Shown: positions 36,187-43,190 of the stretch, piece after piece
Numbering within the stretch: position 1 is the stretch's first letter
Layout of the letters: each line of letters begins with the position of its first letter
Assembly: GCA_050618055.1 (NCBI GenBank)
Contig: JBNLVK010000172.1
Coordinates: 16,727 to 80,726, forward strand
Origin: CALDCK01 sp050618055
GTDB lineage: Bacteria > Myxococcota_A > UBA9160 > SMWR01
Direction of reading: 5' to 3'
Length of the DNA stretch: 64,000 bases
Notes under the pieces: generated by a model
What the model was told of the DNA's origin: nothing
Seen by the model: the letters and a program-made list of their open reading frames with translations, nothing else
The model's database searches: none
Program-made: the position numbers and the translations under genes

Positions 36187-37764
36187 TCAAGCGGGCGGAC
36201 CCCCGGGCAGCGCCAGCGTGCGGAAGCGCACCAGCTCGAACAGCCGGTAGCCGGTGTAGCCGCCCACCCAGACCAGCGCGCCCATCACGCACAGGATCAG
36301 CTCCGGGAAGCCGAAGAACACCGACGCGGCCAGCTCGCTCTGGAACACCGGGTAGATGCAGACCGCCACCAGCGCGGTCCAGGCGAGCCGCGTGCAGGCC
36401 TCGCGCCAGCCCTCCTCCGAGCTGGTGATCGAGAAGCGCTCGATCAGCATGGCCAGGATCACGATGGGCAGCAGCACGCCTCCGAACAGGTTGCGGCTGT
36501 CGAGTCCGCGGCCCATGGCCGCGAACAGGGCGACGGTCAGCACCACCGTCGACAGCAGGATGCACAGGCGCGGCACCAGCAGCAGGTGCAGGCGATCGAG
36601 CAGCACGCGCGAGAAGACGCCCACCAGGATGACCGACGAGACCATCGCCAGGCCGGGCAGCAGGTCGGTGCCGCGCAGCGCCAGCGCCACCAGCACGGGC
36701 AGGAACGTGCCGAAGGTGGGCACGCCCACCAGGTTGCGCATGAACGCCATGAGCAGCGCGCCCACCGGAACCAGCAGCAGCAGGCGCAGCGCGCTCTGGG
36801 TCGCCACCGGCAGGCGGTAGAGCGAGAGGTTGGCCAGCACCGGGTTCGGCGGCTTCATCAGTGCGGCCAGCTCCGCGGAGCTGAGCCGTTCGCGCAGCGC
36901 GCGGTAGCGGTAGGACATGGCCGACACGCCGGTGCCGCGCACCGGCTCGCCGCCGCCGGTGTGCAGGCGCACCCAGTCGGCGGGCCGCGCGGCGAAGAAT
37001 CCCTCGCTGGGCGACATGGGTACCCAGCGCCGACCGGCGAAGGCCTCCACCCAGGTGCGGGGGCGCGGATCGCGGTCGTCGTGGAGGCTCAGCCCCAGCA
37101 CCACCCGCGCCGGAATGCCGGCCGCGCGCAACAGCGTGCACAGCAGCCGCGCCTTGCCCTGCTCGCTGCCCTCGCGAGCCAGCAGCGCCAGCAGCGCGTC
37201 GTCGCTCTCGCCCTCCACCAGGGCGATCTCGTCGGCGACGAAGGCGAACAGGGTGCGCAGGCGACCGATCGCGTCTTCGGGCTCCGGCAGCTGGAGCGAG
37301 GCCAGCAGCTCGGCCACCTCGGGCGCGTCGGTGGGAAGGTCCTGGGTGCTGCCACCGTAGGTGGCCAGCAGCTCGCGCGGCGGCGGCTGCTGGTCCTTCT
37401 CGGAGAGGGGGACGCGCCCCGGGGCCAGCTTCACGCGGAAGCCGTGGATCAGGTTGTGGACGCCGTCGAGCACCCCGCTCCAGACGCCCACCCGCTGACC
37501 GTCCTCGCGCCGGATCGTGAACAGCAGGCGGTCCGAGAGCATGTGCTCGTCGGACACGAGCTGGCCCGGACCCGTGGACGGCAGCGTCGCGGTGACGCTG
37601 CCGCGGGTGCGCTGGCCGCGCGTGCTCACCTCCAGCTCCACCCGCCACAGGCCCTCGGGATCCGAGGGGATCACCGGCAGGCCCAGGCCCACCGCCTTCC
37701 AGGTGAAGACGCCGAGCCCCGCGGCGATCAGCGCCGCTCCCGTCCACGCGACGTTGGCTCGCAT
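36187..37764 (-). CDS. 7TM protein with inactive transglutaminase-like domain (UUP1 type)
   Basis: A 525-residue protein. One N-terminal membrane helix is followed by a periplasmic part that includes a transglutaminase-like domain (about residues 170-270). Its nucleophile position reads GSEQGKARLLCTLLRAAGIPARVV, with Gly where the catalytic Cys of G-x-C-x-x-x-A belongs. The acid part WVEAFAGRRWVPMSPSEG is present. From about 320 there are seven hydrophobic segments. This fits the UUP1-family proteins that accompany RimK-like ligases, where the dead transglutaminase domain probably binds the peptide substrate. The unit's four genes are spaced by a few bases or overlap. Confidence 0.85.
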   Translation of the reverse strand: MRANVAWTGAALIAAGLGVFTWKAVGLGLPVIPSDPEGLWRVELEVSTRGQRTRGSVTATLPSTGPGQLVSDEHMLSDRLLFTIRREDGQRVGVWSGVLDGVHNLIHGFRVKLAPGRVPLSEKDQQPPPRELLATYGGSTQDLPTDAPEVAELLASLQLPEPEDAIGRLRTLFAFVADEIALVEGESDDALLALLAREGSEQGKARLLCTLLRAAGIPARVVLGLSLHDDRDPRPRTWVEAFAGRRWVPMSPSEGFFAARPADWVRLHTGGGEPVRGTGVSAMSYRYRALRERLSSAELAALMKPPNPVLANLSLYRLPVATQSALRLLLLVPVGALLMAFMRNLVGVPTFGTFLPVLVALALRGTDLLPGLAMVSSVILVGVFSRVLLDRLHLLLVPRLCILLSTVVLTVALFAAMGRGLDSRNLFGGVLLPIVILAMLIERFSITSSEEGWREACTRLAWTALVAVCIYPVFQSELAASVFFGFPELILCVMGALVWVGGYTGYRLFELVRFRTLALPGGPPA

Positions 37765-37770
37765 TCGCGG

Positions 37771-38928
37771 CTATTCCTCGGGACGCAGCTCGTCTTCGGG
37801 GGCCCAGAGCTCGACCGTCTCCTCGTCGACGCCGATGTCGACGGGAACGATCGCGCCGATCGGCTCGAGCGCCAGGTGGAAGGCGGCGAAGCCCGGGATC
37901 ACCACCTGGTTGAGCGCCATGCCGACGATGCGACCCGAGTAGGGCGAGGTGACGACGGCCCGGTGGTCCGACATGGGGTCGGTGACGGTGCCCAGCGCCT
38001 GGCCCTTCTCGACCTGCGCGCCCAGCCGGGCGCTGGTCAGCAGGATGCCGCCATCGTCCACACGCACCCAGCTCGAGCGGAAGTACAGCTCGGTGGGCGG
38101 GCTCTCGTCGGGGGGGAGGGTCACCATCCCCAATCCTGCCATCAGCCGCATGGATCCGGCTACTCCCGCCTCGATGCCCTCCTCCTCGAAGCGCATGGGC
38201 TCGCCCACCTCGAAGGTGATGGCCGGAATGCCCGCCTCCACGGCCGCCCGGCGCAGCGTCCCGGAGCGGCTGACGCTGTGGATCGCCAGCGGCGCCCGGA
38301 ACCAGCGGGTCAGACGGACCACGCGCTCGTTGCGCAGGTCGGCCCGCACGTGGGGCATGTTCGTGCGGTGGAACGATCCGGTGTGGAAGTCCACCAGGTA
38401 GCTGCAGCGCCGGATCACCCCCTCGAAGACCCGCAGGGCGATGCGCGAGGCCGAGCTGCCGCCCTCGCGTCCGGGGAAGAAGCGGTTCAGGTCGCGGCGG
38501 TCGGGCAGGTAGCGCGAGCTGCGGCGGAAGCCGTGCGGGTTCACGATCGGCACCGCCACGACCGTGCCGCGCAGCATCTCCGGCGTGAGCCCCTCGGACA
38601 CGCGCCGCACCGCCTCGACCCCGATCAGCTCGTCGCCGTGGATGCCCGCCGTCAGGCACAGCACCGGACCCGGCGACGTGCCCCGGGTGACGACCACCGG
38701 CATGGCCACGCGCACGCCGGCGAAGGACTCGCTGGTCTCGAACTCGACCCGGCGCTTCACGCCGGCCTCGAAGCTCTCGCCCGCGATCTCGAGGGGCGCC
38801 GGCGGGACCGCCACCGGCACGCTCGCCGACGGAGGCGCCGTCAGCACGGACCCCGCCAGGGCTGCTCCGATGCAGCCGGCCCGAACGACAGACCACGAAC
38901 CCGTCAAGCGCGCCCCACGAACCCGCAC
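37771..38928 (-). CDS. Succinylglutamate desuccinylase/aspartoacylase-like zinc hydrolase
   Basis: A 385-residue protein starting at GTG 38928 with a signal-like hydrophobic N-terminus (about 15-32). Zinc ligands are His97 and Glu100 in AGIHGDE and His182 in VDFHTGS; DRRDLNRFFPG is the substrate-binding loop. The C-terminal 90 residues form a lipoyl-like beta domain (GALVEKGQALGTVTDP type). Family members cleave N-acyl amino acids; close homologues sit beside RimK-like ligases. It leads the unit and is divergent from a nuclease gene. Confidence 0.87.
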   Translation of the reverse strand: MRVRGARLTGSWSVVRAGCIGAALAGSVLTAPPSASVPVAVPPAPLEIAGESFEAGVKRRVEFETSESFAGVRVAMPVVVTRGTSPGPVLCLTAGIHGDELIGVEAVRRVSEGLTPEMLRGTVVAVPIVNPHGFRRSSRYLPDRRDLNRFFPGREGGSSASRIALRVFEGVIRRCSYLVDFHTGSFHRTNMPHVRADLRNERVVRLTRWFRAPLAIHSVSRSGTLRRAAVEAGIPAITFEVGEPMRFEEEGIEAGVAGSMRLMAGLGMVTLPPDESPPTELYFRSSWVRVDDGGILLTSARLGAQVEKGQALGTVTDPMSDHRAVVTSPYSGRIVGMALNQVVIPGFAAFHLALEPIGAIVPVDIGVDEETVELWAPEDELRPEE

Positions 38929-38946
38929 GGTATCGCTTCGGCTCCT

Positions 38947-38960
38947 CGGACGCGCGTCCG
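38947..38960. promoter_or_regulatory. Perfect palindrome CGGACGCGCGTCCG
   Basis: A 14-base perfect dyad in the 80-base gap between the divergent desuccinylase-like and nuclease genes. Position fits an operator acting on both. Confidence 0.35.
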
Positions 38961-38993
38961 GAGCGGAAAGCGACGCGGGCGGCAGCGCGCCGG

Positions 38994-38999
38994 TATGCT
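38994..38999 (+). promoter_or_regulatory. Leaderless-type -10 hexamer for the nuclease gene
   Basis: TATGCT, then nine bases to the GTG at 39009. Confidence 0.35.
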
Positions 39000-39008
39000 C
39001 TGGCCGGC

Positions 39009-39698
39009 GTGCGGCAAAGACCCGAAACGAAGCGGATCGCGTGGCTGCTGCTCGGCCTGCTCGCGTGCCAGCCGGCGGCGCTGCTGGCCGGTCCGGCGCT
39101 CGCGGCGGGCGAGCGCGTGATCGAGGGTCGGGTGGTGCGGGTGATCGACGGCGACGACCTGGAGGTCCGCCACGACGGCCGCACCACGCGCGTCCGCCTG
39201 TCCGGCGTCGACGCGCCCGAGAGCGGCCAGCCCTGGGGCCGGCGCGCCAGGCAGGCCCTGTCGGAGCGGACCTTCGGCAAGCCGGTGCGCGTCATCGACG
39301 TCGACGCGCGCACCTACGGCCGCACGGTCGGCGAGGTCTACGCCGACGACGTCTGCGTCGGCTGCGAGCTGGTGCGCGAGGGCCACGCCTGGGTCTACCG
39401 CCGCTACACCGACGACCCGGTCCTGCTGCGACTGGAGGCCGAGGCCCGCGAGAACCGTCGCGGCCTGTGGGGCCTGCCGCCGAGCGAACGCATTCCGCCC
39501 TGGGAGTGGCGCCGGGGCGTGCGCGAGCCGGCGCCGGACCCGTCCCGGGACGACGCCCCCTTCCGCTGCGGCGCGAAGCGCTACTGCCAGGAGATGCGCA
39601 GCTGCGCCGAGGCGCGCTTCCACCTGGTCGAGTGCGGGCTCACGCGCATCGACGGGGACGGCGACGGCGTGCCCTGCGAGAAGCTCTGCACCGACTAG
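39009..39698 (+). CDS. Exported thermonuclease-family nuclease with excalibur domain
   Basis: A 229-residue protein from GTG 39009 with a signal peptide (hydrophobic 9-25). The staphylococcal-nuclease fold covers about 38-160: VVRVIDGDDLEV, RVRLSGVDAPE, GRTVGEVYADD and GHAWVYRRY, with the catalytic Arg, Asp and Glu positions present. The C-terminal 45 residues (from about 184) hold four Cys and the Ca2+ loop DGDGDGVPCEKLC, an excalibur domain. It should cut DNA or RNA outside the cytoplasm. Its TAG shares CTAG with the convergent TPR-like gene. Confidence 0.88.
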   Translation: MRQRPETKRIAWLLLGLLACQPAALLAGPALAAGERVIEGRVVRVIDGDDLEVRHDGRTTRVRLSGVDAPESGQPWGRRARQALSERTFGKPVRVIDVDARTYGRTVGEVYADDVCVGCELVREGHAWVYRRYTDDPVLLRLEAEARENRRGLWGLPPSERIPPWEWRRGVREPAPDPSRDDAPFRCGAKRYCQEMRSCAEARFHLVECGLTRIDGDGDGVPCEKLCTD

Positions 39699-40573
39699 AC
39701 GTCGCGCAGGCGTTCGCGCGCCTGGCGGCGCAGGGTCAGGTCTTCGACGCGCATGTCGGGGCGCGGCTCGAGCTCGCCCACCCCCGACAGCAGCTCCCGC
39801 GCCTCGGCGCGGCGGTCCGGCGCCAGGTCGAGCAGCGTGAGGGCCAGCAGCAGCCGGTTGCCCGGGTGCTCGGGCGCCAGCCCGTAGGCGCGCTCGACCA
39901 GGGGAAGCGCGCGGTCGCGGTCGACCCAGCCCGACACGAAGGGCACCCGCGGCAGCTCGGCGTGCAGGCGGCCCAGCAGGCGCAGGGCGCCGCCGTCGTC
40001 GTAGCCGGGCTCGAGGGCGATGGTGACCCGGGTGTAGTCGTGGAGCCGGTTGGCGACGCCCTGGCGCACCGCGCTCAGCAGTCCCACCCGCTGGCTCCAG
40101 GCACCCCAGCCGATGGCGGACCAGAAGTAGAGGCGCGCCGCGTCGTGCCGGGCAACGCCGGCCGCGTTGAGGCGCGTCGGCAGCGACGCCGGGTCGAAGC
40201 TCTCGAGGCGCGCGCCCGCACCGGCGCGCTGCGCCAGCCGGTCGAGACCGTGCTCCGCGACGTCGCGCGCGCGCTCGGAGGCCCGGCTCGCCAGGGCCTC
40301 GTCGGCCTGGCTGAAGTCGCCCAGGAAGTGGAGCGCGCGCAAGAGCTTCCAGCGCGCCTCCAGGTCGTCGGCCCGCGCGTCGACCGCGTCCTCGTAGTGG
40401 CGCACCGCCTCCAGCACCGGACCGGTCCGCGCCAGACCGCCCTGCGCACCGTCGGCGCGGCGCGCCCAGGCCGCGTCGCCGCGCGCCACCAGGTCGGCGT
40501 GCGCGGCCGGACCGGCCAGCAGCGCCAGCGCCGCCAGCGACGTCGCGACCCGCGGACGCGTTCGCTGCGTCAC
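39695..40573 (-). CDS. Exported TPR-like protein
   Basis: A 292-residue protein from GTG 40573 with a signal peptide (cleavage near A-A-H-A-D). The mature part is a helical solenoid with TPR-like pairs: HYEDAVDARADDLEARWKLL, ARLYFWSAIGWGAW, ALPLVERAYGLAPEHPGNRL. The middle resembles TatT-type proteins of TRAP transporters, but no transporter is nearby. The start overlaps the stop of the SRPBCC gene by four bases (GTGA). The role is unknown, perhaps a periplasmic scaffold. Confidence 0.7.
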   Translation of the reverse strand: MTQRTRPRVATSLAALALLAGPAAHADLVARGDAAWARRADGAQGGLARTGPVLEAVRHYEDAVDARADDLEARWKLLRALHFLGDFSQADEALASRASERARDVAEHGLDRLAQRAGAGARLESFDPASLPTRLNAAGVARHDAARLYFWSAIGWGAWSQRVGLLSAVRQGVANRLHDYTRVTIALEPGYDDGGALRLLGRLHAELPRVPFVSGWVDRDRALPLVERAYGLAPEHPGNRLLLALTLLDLAPDRRAEARELLSGVGELEPRPDMRVEDLTLRRQARERLRDV

Positions 40574-41025
40574 GGCCGCGCCCCTTCCGGGGTCGGCCCG
40601 GCGAAGCGCCCGCGCAGACCCTCCGCCGCCTGCGAGCCCACGCGCTGGAAGAGCAGGTCGAGCAGCGGGTCGGCGATGCGGCGCAGGCCGGAGAGCTCGA
40701 GCCGCGCCTCGTAGGTGACGCGCGTGCCGCCCGGCCGCGGCACCAGCGTGATCTCGTCGATCGAGACCAGCGACGCGTCCTCGCCGCGCAGCACCAGCCG
40801 CGTCGGGCGCTCGAGCTCGTGGATGCGGTACTCGAGCGGCACGCGGCGCCCGAAGAAGGACGCGGTCACGCGGAAGCGGCTGCCCACCCGGATCTCGCCG
40901 CGCGTGATGCGGCTCGCCTCCTCGACCCCAGGATCCCACTCGGCGGTCCGGCTGAAGTCGGCCAGGTAGTCGAAGGCCTCCTCGATGGGGAGGGGGAGGT
41001 CGATCGCATCGACGAAGCGGGCCAT
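40570..41025 (-). CDS. SRPBCC/START-like (polyketide cyclase-type) protein
   Basis: A 151-residue protein with the helix-grip pattern: VDAIDLPLPIEEAFDYLADFSRTAEWDPGV at the start, a curved beta sheet, and the long C-terminal helix (ADPLLDLLFQRVGSQAAEGL). Such proteins bind lipids or other hydrophobic ligands; no catalytic residues are evident. AGGAGC precedes the ATG at 41025. Upstream is an A/T-rich region with a strong dyad, so it is likely regulated together with the divergent lipocalin gene. Confidence 0.8.
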   Translation of the reverse strand: MARFVDAIDLPLPIEEAFDYLADFSRTAEWDPGVEEASRITRGEIRVGSRFRVTASFFGRRVPLEYRIHELERPTRLVLRGEDASLVSIDEITLVPRPGGTRVTYEARLELSGLRRIADPLLDLLFQRVGSQAAEGLRGRFAGPTPEGARP

Positions 41026-41079
41026 GGGTGCTCCTGGGAAGGGGTTGCGAGCCGGGAGGATCACCCGATTGTTTCGGTA

Positions 41080-41100
41080 TGTCAATATATTATCTTGACA
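41080..41100. promoter_or_regulatory. Operator-like dyad TGTCAA-N9-TTGACA
   Basis: Perfect six-base arms at 41080-41085 and 41095-41100 around TATATTATC. The site lies in a 30-base A/T-rich island between the divergent SRPBCC and lipocalin genes. The right arm is also a consensus -35 (TTGACA) on the plus strand and the left arm the same on the minus strand, so a repressor here could control both directions. Confidence 0.5.
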
Positions 41101-41127
41101 AAGATTAGACCCAATCCGGCTCTGGGC

Positions 41128-41133
41128 TATCCT
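41128..41133 (+). promoter_or_regulatory. Leaderless-type -10 hexamer for the lipocalin gene
   Basis: TATCCT, seven bases before the ATG at 41141. The distance to TTGACA at 41095 (27 bases) is too long for that to be its -35. Confidence 0.35.
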
Positions 41134-41140
41134 CCCGCCC

Positions 41141-41683
41141 ATGCGCCGAGTGCCGCTACTGCTGCCCCTGCTGGCCCTGCTCGCCTGCCAGACGCCGACG
41201 GCGCCGCTGGCGGTGGCGGAGGACCTGGACCTCGACCGGTACCTGGGCCGCTGGTACGAGATCGCGAGCTTCCCGCAGCGCTTCCAGAAGGGCTGCGTCG
41301 CCACCACCGCCACCTACACGCGCCGCGACGACGGCCGCATCGGCGTGACCAACCGCTGCCGCGACCGGTCGTTCGACGGCGAGGTCCGCAGCGTGGAAGG
41401 GGTCGCCTGGCTGACCGACCCGGACGGCAGCCCGGCGAAGCTGTCGGTCCAGTTCTTCTGGCCCTTCCACGGCGACTACTGGGTGATCGAGCTCGACCCG
41501 GACTACCGCTGGGCCGTCGTCGGCCACCCGTCCCGCGACTACCTGTGGATCCTGGCGCGCACGCCGACCCTCGACGCCGAGACCTTCCGCGACCTGCTGG
41601 CGCGCATCGAGGCCAAGGGCTTCGACCCGGCGCGGCTCGAGCGCACGCCGCAGCCCGAGCCCGCCGAACCCGCCGGCGCCTAG
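41141..41683 (+). CDS. blc: Bacterial lipocalin (Blc-type lipoprotein)
   Basis: A 180-residue lipoprotein (lipobox LLAC, Cys at residue 16). The lipocalin signatures are intact: LGRWYEIASFPQRFQKG, and FWPFHGDYWVIELDPDYRWAVVG followed by PSRDYLWILARTP, which match E. coli Blc closely in style. Blc-type proteins sit in the outer membrane, bind lysophospholipids or fatty acids, and respond to envelope stress. The C-terminal ten residues are a Pro/Glu tail not seen in Blc. Its stop shares CTAG with the small convergent gene. Confidence 0.9.
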   Translation: MRRVPLLLPLLALLACQTPTAPLAVAEDLDLDRYLGRWYEIASFPQRFQKGCVATTATYTRRDDGRIGVTNRCRDRSFDGEVRSVEGVAWLTDPDGSPAKLSVQFFWPFHGDYWVIELDPDYRWAVVGHPSRDYLWILARTPTLDAETFRDLLARIEAKGFDPARLERTPQPEPAEPAGA

Positions 41684-41991
41684 TCGAGCGTGCAGCCGTT
41701 CGGCGCGGCGTGCCAGGCGGTGCGCTCGGCCAGTCCCGCCACCCAGGCGTGCACCCCGCGGCGTACGCCGTCGACCACCGGCTCCGCCTCCACCCGGTCC
41801 ATGTCGGGCAGCATGTCGAGCCGGCAGTCGTCGAAGGCGCGGCCGACGACCTCGACGCAGGCGCACATCTGGAGCGCCACGTAGCCGGCACCCACGTTCG
41901 ACAGCCGCCGCAGGTTCGGGTAGGTGAAGACGGCCGCCAGTGCCGCCAGCGCGACCACGACCCCGGCGCCCCAGACGAGCCAGCGCTTCAT
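41680..41991 (-). CDS. Small exported or membrane-anchored protein
   Basis: A 103-residue protein with an N-terminal membrane segment (about 5-22: WGAGVVVALAALAAVF) and a soluble part with four Cys (MCACVEVVG, DDCRLDM, NGCTLD). The start overlaps the end of the serine hydrolase gene as ATGA, so it is the last gene of a PQQ dehydrogenase / serine hydrolase / small protein unit. It may be an accessory of the hydrolase; such small Cys-containing partners beside class C-like hydrolases are common, but I cannot name the family. Confidence 0.65.
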   Translation of the reverse strand: MKRWLVWGAGVVVALAALAAVFTYPNLRRLSNVGAGYVALQMCACVEVVGRAFDDCRLDMLPDMDRVEAEPVVDGVRRGVHAWVAGLAERTAWHAAPNGCTLD

Positions 41992-43190
41992 CGGCCGTCC
42001 CCCGGCGCCGTCGACCCGATGGGCGGGAAGGCCGCCACCAGGTCGGCCATGTAGTGGTTGGTCTCGCTCCAGGTGGTGGCCTGGTGCTCCCCCAGGCGCA
42101 CGGCCAGCAGGTCGTGGGTGGGGACGATCAGCACCAGCTGCCCTGCGTTGCCGGTGACGGCGAACACCGACGGCGGACCGCCGGGCAGCAGCTGGAACTG
42201 GTCCTCCTTCGGCGTGCGGTTCAGCCAGAAGTGGGCGCCGTAGGTTCCGTTGTTCGCGACCGGTGCCGGCGTGCGCGCGAAGTCGACCCAGCCCTCGGGC
42301 AGCAGGCGGCGGCCCTCCCACACGCCGTCGCGCAGGTAGAGCAGGCCGAAGCGCGCGTAGTCGCGGGCGGTGGCGTAGAGGTGGCTGCCGCCCAGGTGGG
42401 TTCCCGCCGCGTCGAAGCCGAAGGCGGCCGAGCGCATGCCGATGGGTCCGAAGAGCGCGGCGCGCATGAAGCCCGCCCGCGCGGCGACGTCGGGTCCGGC
42501 GGCGCGGCTCACGATGGAGGCGACGATGGTGGTGGTGCCGGTCGAGTAGGCCCAGTGGCTGCCGGGCGGGTGGAGCAGCGGTCGCGCGCTGGCGTAGGAC
42601 GCGGTGTCGCGGGCCCCTTCGCCGAAGAGCAGGTCTGCAACGAAGGAGTTGCCGCCGCGATCGCTGCCGCCCGCGTCGCCTGCCACGTCGCCGTTGTCGA
42701 CGCCGGAGCTCATGTGCAGCAGGTGGCGCAGCGTGATCTCGCCGCGCGGGTCGCGGGGACCCTGCCAGGCGGGGACCGGCGCCGGCGCGTCGAGCGACAG
42801 CTCGCCCCGGCCCACCAGCAGTCCGACCAGCGCCTGGGTGAAGCTCTTCGCCATCGACCAGGAGTGGAAGCGCGAGTCGGGACCGAAGCCCTCGGCGTAG
42901 CGCTCGAAGACGATGCGGCCGCCGCGGACGAGCAGCAGCGCGCGGGTGTCCGGGCCGCCGCGACCGCTGGCGGCGAAGGCGGTCGCCACCGCGCGACCGA
43001 GCGCCGCCCGATCCACGTCCGGCGCCAGCCCGCCCTCGGGCCAGCGCTCGGTCGGCCAGGCCACGCCCGTCGGCTGGGGCGGCAACGGCACCAGGTCTTC
43101 CGCGGCGGCGGCCGGCGCGAACCCCCCGAACGCGGCGATCGCCGTCGCCAGCAGCGCCACGCGGCGTCGCCCCGCCCGAGCCACCCTCAT
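41988..43190 (-). CDS. Exported serine hydrolase (class C beta-lactamase family)
   Basis: A 400-residue protein with a signal peptide (cleavage near A-A-A-A-E). The S-x-x-K motif is SMAK in HSWSMAKSFT; the Y-x-N-equivalent is YST in WAYSTGTTT; a late GNAGQ segment may replace the K-T-G. The unusual Y-S-T instead of Y-x-N favours a peptidase or esterase over a beta-lactamase. It is coupled upstream to the PQQ dehydrogenase (ATGA overlap) and downstream to the small membrane protein. Confidence 0.85.
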   Translation of the reverse strand: MRVARAGRRRVALLATAIAAFGGFAPAAAAEDLVPLPPQPTGVAWPTERWPEGGLAPDVDRAALGRAVATAFAASGRGGPDTRALLLVRGGRIVFERYAEGFGPDSRFHSWSMAKSFTQALVGLLVGRGELSLDAPAPVPAWQGPRDPRGEITLRHLLHMSSGVDNGDVAGDAGGSDRGGNSFVADLLFGEGARDTASYASARPLLHPPGSHWAYSTGTTTIVASIVSRAAGPDVAARAGFMRAALFGPIGMRSAAFGFDAAGTHLGGSHLYATARDYARFGLLYLRDGVWEGRRLLPEGWVDFARTPAPVANNGTYGAHFWLNRTPKEDQFQLLPGGPPSVFAVTGNAGQLVLIVPTHDLLAVRLGEHQATTWSETNHYMADLVAAFPPIGSTAPGDGR

